From assembly GCA_035295665.1 (NCBI GenBank), contig DATGIQ010000234.1, forward strand, positions 1 to 5,345: a DNA stretch of 5,345 nucleotides, read 5' to 3'. This DNA is from DATGIQ01 sp035295665 (lineage in GTDB: Bacteria > Planctomycetota > Planctomycetia > Gemmatales > Gemmataceae). Positions 1 to 5,200 of the stretch are shown here, piece by piece. The notes beneath the pieces were generated by a model. That model saw only the letters and a list, made by a program, of their open reading frames with translations. It had not been told where the DNA came from and ran no database searches. Both the position numbers and the translations under genes were made by a program. Numbering within the stretch: position 1 is the stretch's first letter; each line of letters begins with the position of its first letter.

Positions 1-2
1 GG

Positions 3-485
3 GCCATGATCGACGGCAAACGGATCGAGCGCCCGGTTGGTTGCGTGCAGCGCCGCGTCGGCGATGGCAGCAACAACACCGCGCGCGCCAGCCGCGAGAT
101 CTGCCTGGCGGTGCGCTCCACTTCTCCCTACACACTCCGCGTGCCGCCAGGCGAAATCAAACTCAATGCCGGTCAGTCGCACGAGATCAAGGTGTCGCTG
201 ACACGGCGCTGGGCCGACTTCAAGGGCACGGTACGGCTGAGTGCGTGGAAGCCGCCGAACGGTTTCGAGATCAGCGACGCGGAAATCAAAGAAGGAGCCG
301 GTGACGCCACCATCAAGCTCACCATCCCCGCCGATTTTACGTCCGGCACATACACCGTCATTCTGCGCGGTGACGCGCAAGTGCCTTTCTCGCCTGATCC
401 GAAGGCGGTCGAAAAGCCGTCCGTGCGCGTGGCCGACCCGGCTCCGCCGCTGACGGTTGTGGTCCGCGAGCCGCCCAAAAAGTGA
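3..485 (+). CDS. 3' end of a beta-domain, probably secreted planctomycete protein (5' cut by window edge)
   Basis: The frame is open from the first bases of the window, so the gene starts upstream; the ATG at 6 is probably internal. About 160 residues are visible, ending with the stop at 483-485. The stretch LAVRSTSPYTL followed by alternating hydrophobic strands, a charged turn (TRRWADFKG) and SGTYTVILRGDAQVP is what I recall from the C-terminal region of large Gemmataceae proteins with pre-peptidase C-terminal (PPC) domains, which end in Ig/CARDB-like strands and a proline-rich tail (here PPLTVVVREPPKK). No catalytic motif and no membrane segment can be seen in this part. Those proteins are usually exported and several hundred residues long, so only a minor part is here. 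The family match is from memory and not an alignment. The exact function is unknown; the coding call itself is strong. Confidence 0.75.
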   Translation, partial: AMIDGKRIERPVGCVQRRVGDGSNNTARASREICLAVRSTSPYTLRVPPGEIKLNAGQSHEIKVSLTRRWADFKGTVRLSAWKPPNGFEISDAEIKEGAGDATIKLTIPADFTSGTYTVILRGDAQVPFSPDPKAVEKPSVRVADPAPPLTVVVREPPKK

Positions 486-510
486 TAGAATAAAAGACTG
501 TAAAGAAATG

Positions 511-538
511 AACCGCCAAGGCGCCAAGAACGCCAAGG
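511..538 (+). repeat. Intergenic CGCCAAG triple repeat
   Basis: CGCCAAG occurs three times, at 514-520, 522-528 and 531-537, separated by one base (G) and then two bases (AA), and is followed by a purine-rich run up to about 556. The 8-then-9 spacing is identical to that of the CACAGAG repeat at 5219-5243. Repeats of this look are common between genes in many environmental bacteria and usually form the left arm of a long hairpin. Here no complementary right arm (CTTGGCG units) follows. The sequence runs into the IS5-family element and then into an unrelated RHS-like remnant, so the right arm was probably lost. Confidence 0.7.
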
Positions 539-562
539 GAAGAAAAGAGAAAGGAATTATTA

Positions 563-580
563 AAGACGGTTTCAAAACCG
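563..580 (+). repeat. IS5-family left terminal inverted repeat
   Basis: The sequence is AAGACGGTTTCAAAACCG. It matches the reverse complement of 1413-1430 at 17 of 18 bases, with only the outermost base differing. The inner part CGGTTT-CA-AAACCG is itself a near-perfect palindrome. Confidence 0.9.
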
Positions 581-583
581 GTA

Positions 584-612
584 TTGCCCGGTTAGGTTGA
601 TGACGTTTTAAT
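584..612 (+). promoter_or_regulatory. Candidate transposase promoter just inside the left IS end
   Basis: TTGCCC (584-589) and TTTAAT (607-612) are separated by 17 bp, resembling a sigma-70 -35/-10 pair (4/6 and 5/6 to consensus), 21 bp before the transposase ATG. A dyad, AACCGG (576-581) and CCGGTT (588-593), overlaps the -35 box. It could be a transposase-binding or hairpin element that limits transcription. Planctomycete promoters are poorly described, so this is a pattern match only. Confidence 0.3.
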
Positions 613-620
613 GATCGGCC

Positions 621-627
621 AAAGGAG
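621..627 (+). promoter_or_regulatory. Ribosome-binding site of IS5-family transposase
   Basis: AAAGGAG lies 6 bases before the ATG at 634 and supports that start for the first transposase frame. Confidence 0.75.
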
Positions 628-633
628 TCGATC

Positions 634-1421
634 ATGGCACGGATGACCAAACGCGTTCTTTCGGATGAACAATGGCAACGGATCGCCCCGTACTTGCCCC
701 AGCACCCGCCCTCCCCCAAGGGCGGACGCCCGCGCGCCAACGACCGCGAATGCTTGGAGGGCATCCTCTGGCTGTTACGCAGCGGCGCCCGCTGGCGCGA
801 TATTCCCGTGGATCTGCCCAGCCCCAGTACCTGCTGGCGGCGACTGCAAGAATGGGCCGCCCAGACCGTGCTGGAAGACCTCCAAGCCGCCTTGGTCGGA
901 GAACTCGAACAACTCGGCAAACTGGACTTGCGCCAACTATTGGCCGATGCCACCTTCATCCGCTGCAAAAAGGGGGGCCGGAAGTCGGCAAAACCAAGGT
1001 TGGCAAGGGTATGAAGTTGGAGATCGTGGTCGAGGCGAGCGGCTTGCCCTTGGGGATGGTGACGGCGCCGGCCAACGTCTCGGAGCAGGCGCTGTTGCTG
1101 CCGGCGGTGGATGATGTTCCGCTGGCGTTGCCGGAGGGGACGCCGCTGATCGCCGACAAAGGCCATGATTCGGACCCGCTGCGGGACGCGTTGCGTCGGG
1201 AAGGCTTGGAGCCGATCATTCCGCACCGCAAGAACCGTGTGAAACCGTCGTGCAACGATGGCCGCCGTTTGCGACGCTATCGTCATCGTTGGCTGGTGGA
1301 GCGCACGAATGCGTGGCTTCATTGTTATCGCGGTCTGGCCATGCGATGGGCTTACTACTCCTACATGTATGTTGGCTTGGTCTACTTGAGCTTCATACAT
1401 ATGGCGTTAAAGCGGTTTTGA
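634..1421 (+). CDS. IS5-family DDE transposase, made by -1 frameshift
   Basis: The enzyme would cut and rejoin the ends of its IS. Frame one runs 634-1014 (126 aa) and starts with the DUF4096-type N-terminus typical of these transposases (LSDEQWQRIAPYLP, GILWLLRSGARWRDIP). It carries the first catalytic aspartate, D105 in LLADATF. The rest lies in the -1 frame up to 1421: D175 in LIADKGHD and E223 in WLVERTNAW, completing the DDE triad. Slipping at the A5G6 run (967-977) gives a fused protein of about 262 aa, a normal length for the family. The frame-one product alone lacks two catalytic residues and could act as an inhibitor or DNA-binding form, as in other frameshifting IS. A start at 634 is backed by AAAGGAG 6 bases upstream. 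The stop lies within the right inverted repeat. A disabling one-base error cannot be wholly excluded, but the slippery heptamer and intact downstream frame argue for programmed frameshifting. Confidence 0.85.
966..978 (+). promoter_or_regulatory. -1 ribosomal frameshift site in the IS5-family transposase
   Basis: In the zero frame the codons read AAA AAG GGG GGC (967-978). The heptamer G_GGG_GGC (972-978) lets both tRNAs re-pair as GGG GGG after a -1 slip, a classical X_XXY_YYZ-type arrangement. The preceding A5 run adds a weaker second chance. The zero frame ends at 1014, and the -1 frame continues to 1421. Confidence 0.7.
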
Positions 1422-1430
1422 AACCGTCTC
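1413..1430 (-). repeat. IS5-family right terminal inverted repeat
   Basis: Inverted copy of 563-580 (17/18). It includes the transposase stop codon TGA at 1419-1421, and the adjacent TA (1431-1432) pairs with 561-562. Confidence 0.9.
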
Positions 1431-1434
1431 TAGC

Positions 1435-1521
1435 AATGCGCCGCGCTTCATGTATGTGGGAGGAACTTATGATCCGGTAACGGGAATGTTTCAGTTCGGG
1501 GAACGATGGCTCCGCTCTGCT
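1435..1521 (+). pseudogene. Remnant of an RHS-repeat core protein gene
   Basis: Reading from 1438, the plus strand encodes FMYVGGTYDPVTGMFQFGERW (ending at 1509). The pattern GxYDxxTGxxxFGERW resembles the conserved end of the RHS core, where FGxRYYDPxxGRWxxxDP normally follows. Here the similarity stops at W, about 12 bases before the end of the ISAs1 element. The left side is cut by the IS5-family element. Only about 25 residues remain, so the call rests on a short motif recalled from memory. No start or stop belongs to it. If correct, a polymorphic-toxin or RHS-type gene once stood here and was destroyed by insertions and deletion. Confidence 0.4.
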
Positions 1522-1523
1522 GG

Positions 1524-1541
1524 CAGGGCTAACGCATCTAA
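1524..1541 (+). repeat. ISAs1 terminal inverted repeat, transposase 3' side
   Basis: CAGGGCTAACGCATCTAA, inverted against 5201-5218 with two mismatches. The three bases outside (TGG, 1521-1523) also match the other side inverted (CCA, 5219-5221), so the true tip could be slightly farther out. The stop codon of the transposase lies within this repeat. Confidence 0.85.
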
Positions 1542-2215
1542 TTTTCCGGTATTCCCTGCAAGATTCGTAAAAGGTAGTTCTCATCCAACGCCGCGCTGAG
1601 CCGCTTAGCCTTGATACTCCCTTTGGCCGCGTCTTGCTTCAGCAACGACAAGGCCAGCCGTCGTACCAAACCCAGGTTGGCCCCGGCGTGTCCCGCCCGT
1701 GTGGCGTTCGCATCCTCTGCGAACGCTACGTCCAACCCCCAGTGCAGCCCGTTCTCGATGCCCCAGTGGCCCCGGATGGCCTCCCCCAACCGCTTGGCCT
1801 TGCCACGACGGCTCGTCAGGTAGTAGTGCGACGTGCTGACGTTTTTGCCCTTCACCTTTCTTTCCCGCCCCACCAGCACCACCGCCGCCACGTCGGGCCA
1901 TTCCGCCGGTAAACCCTCCGGCTCGTAGATCACCGTCACGTAGCGCTCCTCCTGTCGTCCGTGCCCGCGCTCCACCGTGGCGTGCATGTCATAGCGCACG
2001 CCCGCGAAATCTGCCTCACAGGCCCGATCAAACACGGCCTGCACCGCCGCCTGCAACGTCGGCTGGTTCCCCTTGACGGCCAACAGGTAGTCGCCGCCCT
2101 GCTCACGGATTTGCGCCGCGATCTCCACCTGGCAGCCGGCGGCGTCGAGGGTCACCAACGCCCCCTTCAACTCCAGCACCCGCAGCAACGCGGGAATGGC
2201 GGCGATCTCGTTCGA
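1538..2215 (-). pseudogene. ISAs1 transposase, C-terminal part (codons 150-374)
   Basis: This piece encodes residues S150-N375-equivalent of a DDE transposase, beginning SNEIAAIPALL and ending at the TAG at 1538-1540 (last residues GIPEN, 374 in total). The second catalytic aspartate is D173 (VTLDAAGCQ) and the catalytic glutamate is E303 (HWGIENGLHW). The first aspartate (D111) is on the other piece at 4672-5126. The TTG at 2188 could serve as a start, but the product would lack the N-terminal domain and D111. No ribosome-binding site or promoter stands before it; upstream lies the left end of the serine-recombinase element, with a stop 12 codons into foreign sequence. There is no internal stop or frameshift, so the split appears recent. 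Confidence 0.9.
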
Positions 2216-2216
2216 G
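2208..2216 (+). other. attL: left junction of the serine-recombinase element
   Basis: TCGTTCGAG here corresponds to TCGTTGGAG at 4672-4680 (8/9). The first five bases TCGTT are common to both junctions and must hold the crossover. Left of them the sequence is ISAs1 transposase (codons E152 onward, antisense); right of them it is element DNA. Joining across the core gives the reconstructed empty site GATCTCGTTGGAGCC, which contains the short dyad CTC-GTTG-GAG. Confidence 0.8.
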
Positions 2217-2553
2217 ACCGCAGGTTAATGCCTCCCTCTACAACCTTCCTCAAGGCGACGGGGAATGGGTCGAAGTAACCGATCCGACCCATCCCTTGTT
2301 CGGTCAACGATACTCTGTGCTTTCCATGTCTCGGCAGCCGGGCAGGCCCGCGCTCATCACCGTCGCCTATGGCGATGACGCCCGCCTTCTTATCCCTCTC
2401 GCCGCTACCGACCGCGCTGACTGCTCACCGCCGCACCCGCGATCCAAAATAACCCCGGAGGCGATCCGCGATCTGCTCACCCTGGTGGAGGAATTCACGG
2501 GATCATGGCGCAATCACCGGCGACCGTCTGGGCACGGCTCCCAGAAGCATTGA
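2213..2553 (+). CDS. DUF5372-like small protein, start codon missing in the integrated state
   Basis: The frame is open from the left end of the element to the TGA/TAG-type stop ending at 2553. The conserved part begins VEVTDPTHPLFGQRYSVLSM and ends PEAIRDLLTLVEEF. This is the pattern I recall for DUF5372 proteins, which sit directly before recombinase genes (THPFHPLxG near the start, then beta-strands and a short C-terminal helix). Within the element no ATG or GTG precedes the conserved THPLFG; the TTG at 2296 would begin after it. If the two element ends are joined, the ATG at 4664 with AAGGGG 7 bases upstream is in frame, giving MTNRSRPQVNAS and a 117-residue protein. Function is unknown; as a neighbour of the recombinase it could be an accessory or directionality factor. 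Family assignment is moderate; being a real gene is likely. It overlaps the next ORF by 49 bp. Confidence 0.65.
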
Positions 2554-2708
2554 GGCGGCAAGTCACCGAAGACATCACCACGATTTTCACGGAGGTTTTC
2601 CATGACCACATCCGAACTGGTCACGCCTGCCCACCTCGCCCGCCAGGCGATCATCTATGTCCGCCAATCCAGCCCCAACCAAGCACTGTCCAATCAAGAG
2701 AGCCTTAA
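2505..2708 (+). CDS. Small helical protein encoded between DUF5372-like gene and recombinase
   Basis: A 67-residue ORF starting MAQSPATVWARLPEALRRQVTE. It has an amphipathic helical N-terminal half (VWARLPEALRRQVTEDITTIFTEVF) and a proline-rich tail that overlaps the recombinase start in another frame (2602-2708). The first 40 residues resemble the short 'W..LP...R..V' proteins I recall in the same position in related recombinase clusters. GGAGG at 2487-2491 lies 13 bases before the ATG, a long spacing, so translation may depend on coupling with the upstream ORF, whose stop is 49 bp into this gene. The C-terminal tail is probably a by-product of the recombinase coding sequence. Function is unknown; a DNA-binding or recombinase partner role is only a guess from its position. 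Confidence 0.5.
   Translation: MAQSPATVWARLPEALRRQVTEDITTIFTEVFHDHIRTGHACPPRPPGDHLCPPIQPQPSTVQSREP
2591..2595 (+). promoter_or_regulatory. Ribosome-binding site of the serine recombinase
   Basis: GGAGG is 6 bases before the ATG at 2602, fixing the recombinase start and placing it inside the preceding small ORF. Confidence 0.8.
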
Positions 2709-4650
2709 ACTACAATACGCTCTCACCCGGCGGGCCACCGAGCTCGGCTGGAAGCCGACTCAGGTGGAGGTCATCGACGCCGATCTGGGCCAGACCGGCA
2801 GCACTACCGAGGGACGCCCGGGATTCAAGGACCTCGTGACCCAGGTCACCTTGGGGCAGGTCGGCATTATCTTGTCCTACGACGTGACGCGGTTGTCGCG
2901 GAATTGCTCGGACTGGTATCAACTCCTCGACCTCTGCGGTTATCGCCATTGCCTCATCGGCGATCGCGATGGCGTTTACGACCCGGCTACGACCAACGGT
3001 CGGCTCTTGCTCGGGCTAAAAGGCCAAATCTCCGAACTGGAGCTGCACACGCTACGGGCGCGCCTGACTGCCGGACTGCTCAACAAAGCCGCTCGCGGCG
3101 AGCTGGCACTGACCCTCCCCGTCGGCCTGATCCGCGACCCGTCCGGCACGGTCACCAAGCATCCCCACCGCGAAGTCCAGAGCCGGATTGACCTGCTCTT
3201 TGCCACCTTCCTGCGGGTAAAATCGATCAGCCAAGTCGTGGCGTTCTGCAACGAGCACGCGTTGCTGATTCCACGACGAGAACCAGGCGGCGACCTGGTC
3301 TGGCGCAAACCCTCGGCCGGTGGTATCGGGCTGATCCTGCTGAACCCGGCGCACGCTGGCGCCTTCGTCTACGGTCGCACGCGTTCCGTTCCCAAGACCG
3401 GTTCACCCCGCCGGCACGTACAGGAGCGTCTACCCTTGCAAGAGTGGAAGATCTGCATCCGCGACAAGTACCCGGCCTACGTCGATTGGGATACCTACCT
3501 CCGCATCCGTGCCCTGATCTGGGACAACCGCAATCAATGCGCCCCTGCGGAGAGCCGCGGCGTTGCCCGCAGTGGCAAAGCCTTGCTCCACGGTTTGACC
3601 TATTGCGGCATCTGTGGACACAAGATGTTCGTGCAGTACAAGGCCGGCATGCGCTATGTTTGCGCTCACCTCCGGCGGCAACGCGGGCTACCCCTGTGCC
3701 AGTACCTGCCGGCGGCGTCGATCGATGACCACGTCGTCGGCGCGTTCTTCGACGTGTTGTCGCCGACGGAGCTGGACGTGTACGCGCAGGTCAGCGCCGC
3801 TACACGGGAGCAAGAGCAGGTCGTGCAGAAGGCTCGTTCCCAGCAAGTAGAACGCTTGCGCTATCAAGCGCGCCTCGCCGAGCGGCAGTTCCAGCAGGCC
3901 GATCCCGACAACCGGCTCGTGACCGCCGAACTGGAGCGGCGCTGGGAGCTGGCCCTGCAAGAACTCAAGGAGGCAGAAGAATCTCTTCAACGGGACGGTT
4001 CTCGCGCGGCTCCTGTCTCCGATGTCTCGCCTGAACTGCGTCAGGCACTGGAGCACCTCGGCCAAAAGCTCCCCGAACTCTGGCAACAAGACGCGCTGAG
4101 CCAGGTACAGAAGAAGTCGCTGCTGCGCTGCCTTATCGAGAAAGTCGTGCTGCGGCGCTCGGCCCCGGACACGGTGCAAGCCCGGGTTGTCTGGAAAGGA
4201 GGGGACACGAGCAGCTTGGAAGTGCCGGTCACCGTGAATTCCCTGGCACGGTTGTCGTTCGCGACGCAGATGGAGAAGGCCACCGTGAAACTCGCTCGGC
4301 GGGGCAAGGCGGACGAGGAGATCGCGCAGGAACTCACGCGCCGAGGCTACCGCTCCCCGCACGCGCCGACCGTGCTGCCCAGCACGGTGAAGCACATCCG
4401 GCTTCGCCATGGGATTGCTGTCGAGCGGGCGCGCTCGTACCCGCGGCGGGTCGAGGGTTACCTGACGGTACCGCAGATCGCCCGGAGTTTAAGGGTGCCG
4501 CTCCATTGGCTGCACGACCGCATTCACAACGGCACGATCCGGGTCAAGAAACATCGTGCCTGGAAGCTGTACTTGTTCCCGGACAATCCAAAGACTCTGG
4601 CTCAATTCAAACAACTTCAGGACGGCAAGGTCAAACAATTGCGTTTTTGA
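2602..4650 (+). CDS. Large serine recombinase of the mobile element
   Basis: Catalyses excision and integration through a 5'-phosphoserine link and subunit rotation. Of 682 residues, the resolvase catalytic domain covers about 14-165: YVRQS with nucleophile S23, the GRPGF loop (71-75), and the active-site arginine cluster SYDVTRLSRN (R97, R100), then the long helix ISELELHTLRARL. The recombinase domain spans about 190-310 (FxRVKSISQVVAFCNEH, LILLNPAHAGAFVYGR). A zinc ribbon uses C335, C338, C354 and C366. A charged coiled-coil segment lies at about 402-465, as in large serine integrases where it controls direction. The C-terminus adds two predicted helix-turn-helix-like parts (about 560-605 and 619-650, the latter like an excisionase/MerR-type recognition helix). 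No frameshift or lost key residue is seen, so it should be active. The start has GGAGG 6 bases upstream. It overlaps the previous ORF by 107 bp and ends 22 bp before the right crossover core. Confidence 0.93.
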   Translation: MTTSELVTPAHLARQAIIYVRQSSPNQALSNQESLKLQYALTRRATELGWKPTQVEVIDADLGQTGSTTEGRPGFKDLVTQVTLGQVGIILSYDVTRLSRNCSDWYQLLDLCGYRHCLIGDRDGVYDPATTNGRLLLGLKGQISELELHTLRARLTAGLLNKAARGELALTLPVGLIRDPSGTVTKHPHREVQSRIDLLFATFLRVKSISQVVAFCNEHALLIPRREPGGDLVWRKPSAGGIGLILLNPAHAGAFVYGRTRSVPKTGSPRRHVQERLPLQEWKICIRDKYPAYVDWDTYLRIRALIWDNRNQCAPAESRGVARSGKALLHGLTYCGICGHKMFVQYKAGMRYVCAHLRRQRGLPLCQYLPAASIDDHVVGAFFDVLSPTELDVYAQVSAATREQEQVVQKARSQQVERLRYQARLAERQFQQADPDNRLVTAELERRWELALQELKEAEESLQRDGSRAAPVSDVSPELRQALEHLGQKLPELWQQDALSQVQKKSLLRCLIEKVVLRRSAPDTVQARVVWKGGDTSSLEVPVTVNSLARLSFATQMEKATVKLARRGKADEEIAQELTRRGYRSPHAPTVLPSTVKHIRLRHGIAVERARSYPRRVEGYLTVPQIARSLRVPLHWLHDRIHNGTIRVKKHRAWKLYLFPDNPKTLAQFKQLQDGKVKQLRF

Positions 4651-4666
4651 AAGGGGTATCAAGATG
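4651..4666 (+). promoter_or_regulatory. Orphan ribosome-binding site and ATG at the right end of the element
   Basis: AAGGGG (4651-4656) directly follows the recombinase stop, and after 7 bases comes ATG at 4664-4666. In the integrated state this start reads MTNRW into antisense ISAs1 DNA and stops at a TAG after 20 codons. Joined to the left end of the element (4676 to 2213), the same frame continues without a stop through the DUF5372-like ORF. That makes this the likely true start of that gene in the circular or tandem form. Confidence 0.6.
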
Positions 4667-4671
4667 ACGAA

Positions 4672-4680
4672 TCGTTGGAG
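4672..4680 (+). other. attR: right junction of the serine-recombinase element
   Basis: TCGTTGGAG, the partner of attL at 2208-2216. Left of the core is element sequence (GATGACGAA); right of it the ISAs1 transposase resumes (codon S150, antisense). The reconstructed element-end junction (attP) reads GACGAATCGTTCGAGACC. Confidence 0.8.
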
Positions 4681-5126
4681 CCGTCGGCGACCGCCTCCTG
4701 GCCGAGGATCAAGCGGTTTTCGGTAGCCCAGGCGCTGACCAGGTGGAGACAGCCGCTGAAGGTAGGGCGTGGAGCGCGGCGTGCCGCCTTGCCGTCGATG
4801 GCCACCTGCTTCAACCCGGCTGCCGCGCAGACCGCGGCCATCCAGCGCCCGACGGCGTCGGCGAACGGTTTGGGGTCCAAGGCGGCGAAGACGCGGTTGA
4901 GGGTGTCGTGGGAGGGGATGCCGTTGGGCAGTTGCAGGAAGCGTTTGAGCCAGTCGTGCTTGGCCCTGCCGAAGCGTTCGACCTCCTCCCAGGAGTCGGC
5001 GCCGGCGATGGTAGCGCAGAGGGTGATGGCGAGGATGTCGAGCAGGAGGTGTTTCTTGGTGCGGTCGATGCGGGGGTCGGTCAGGTCGGCGAAGTAGTGG
5101 CTCAGGGCGACTTCCTGGGTCGGCAT
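4672..5126 (-). pseudogene. ISAs1 transposase, N-terminal part (codons 1-151)
   Basis: Starts MPTQEVALSHYFADLTDPR, the DDE_Tnp_1-associated domain (about residues 8-95, with DILAITLCATIAGADSWEEVERFG and GIPSHDTLNRVF), and reaches the first catalytic aspartate D111 in QVAIDGKAARR. Genuine codons end at N151. The reading frame then runs a few codons into element DNA (DSSS) and stops at 4659-4661. GGAGGA (5138-5133 on the minus strand) is 6 bases before the ATG, so the truncated 155-residue product could still be made, but it lacks two of three catalytic residues. Together with 1538-2215 it forms a normal 374-residue ISAs1 transposase. The reconstructed gene has no other damage. Confidence 0.9.
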
Positions 5127-5132
5127 GGCGGG

Positions 5133-5138
5133 TCCTCC
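5133..5138 (-). promoter_or_regulatory. Ribosome-binding site of the ISAs1 transposase
   Basis: GGAGGA on the minus strand, 6 bases before the ATG at 5126, supports this start over the in-frame and out-of-frame alternatives upstream. Confidence 0.75.
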
Positions 5139-5200
5139 GGAGTTCCCGCTGGTGTACGACCGCCAGAGTCATTCGCCTATCCCCCTATCGAATCAGCCGT

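Larger units (their letters stand above)
563..1430 (+). mobile_element. IS5-family insertion sequence (IS427-like), apparently complete
   Basis: An 868-bp element bounded by 18-bp terminal inverted repeats (563-580 and 1413-1430, 17 of 18 matching). It is flanked on both sides by TA (561-562 and 1431-1432), as expected of IS5-family members that duplicate a 2-bp TA target. It holds one transposase encoded in two overlapping frames, and the stop codon lies inside the right inverted repeat. Size, repeat sequence and frameshift layout all fit the IS427-type group. A two-base duplication is weak evidence by itself, and the outer sequences on the two sides look unrelated (intergenic repeat on the left, RHS-like coding remnant on the right). 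The element could therefore mark a rearrangement rather than a clean insertion. Confidence 0.85.
2208..4676 (+). mobile_element. Serine-recombinase mobile element (DUF5372-like, small ORF, recombinase)
   Basis: A unit with a repeat length of 2464 bp sits inside codons 150/151 of an ISAs1 transposase. The ends are set by restoration of the host ORF: 5126-1538 minus 2464 bp is 1125 bp, exactly 375 codons including the stop, with the N-half ending DGS-N and the C-half beginning S-N-E. Only TCGTT is shared by both ends and there are no terminal inverted repeats, which fits a large serine recombinase cutting at a short core rather than a DDE transposase. Cargo is limited to three overlapping plus-strand ORFs, so this is a minimal self-mobilising element. 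Similar three-gene groups occur in other bacteria according to my recall, but I know of no named IS family for them. In the integrated form the first gene lacks its start, which lies at the right end. Confidence 0.8.

Noticed and set aside
1961..2278. 105-residue plus-strand ORF antisense to the ISAs1 C-terminal half
   Set aside because: It lies opposite conserved transposase sequence, has no family features, and its end only exists because of the insertion junction.
2296..2553. TTG at 2296 as start of the DUF5372-like gene
   Set aside because: It begins after the conserved VTDPTHP segment and has no ribosome-binding site just before it; the frame is open further upstream to the end of the element.
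3688..4410. 240-residue minus-strand open frame under the recombinase
   Set aside because: It is antisense to well-supported recombinase domains and its composition (Arg/Leu/Gln-rich, no recognisable motif) is typical of a GC-rich shadow frame.
2213..4671. Terminal inverted repeats for the serine-recombinase element
   Set aside because: Comparing the left end (CGAGACCGCAGG) with the reverse complement of the right end (TTCGTCATCTTG) shows no meaningful match.
2208..4680. TCGTTNGAG as a 9-bp target-site duplication made by a DDE transposase
   Set aside because: The two copies differ at one base, the element lacks inverted repeats, and its only recombinase is a serine enzyme, so a shared att core is the simpler reading.
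4489..5172. 227-residue minus-strand open frame over the ISAs1 N-terminal half
   Set aside because: The neighbouring frame 4659-5126 carries the conserved ISAs1 N-terminal domain and the AIDGK motif with a good ribosome-binding site; this one is Arg/Pro-rich low complexity and crosses the element junction.
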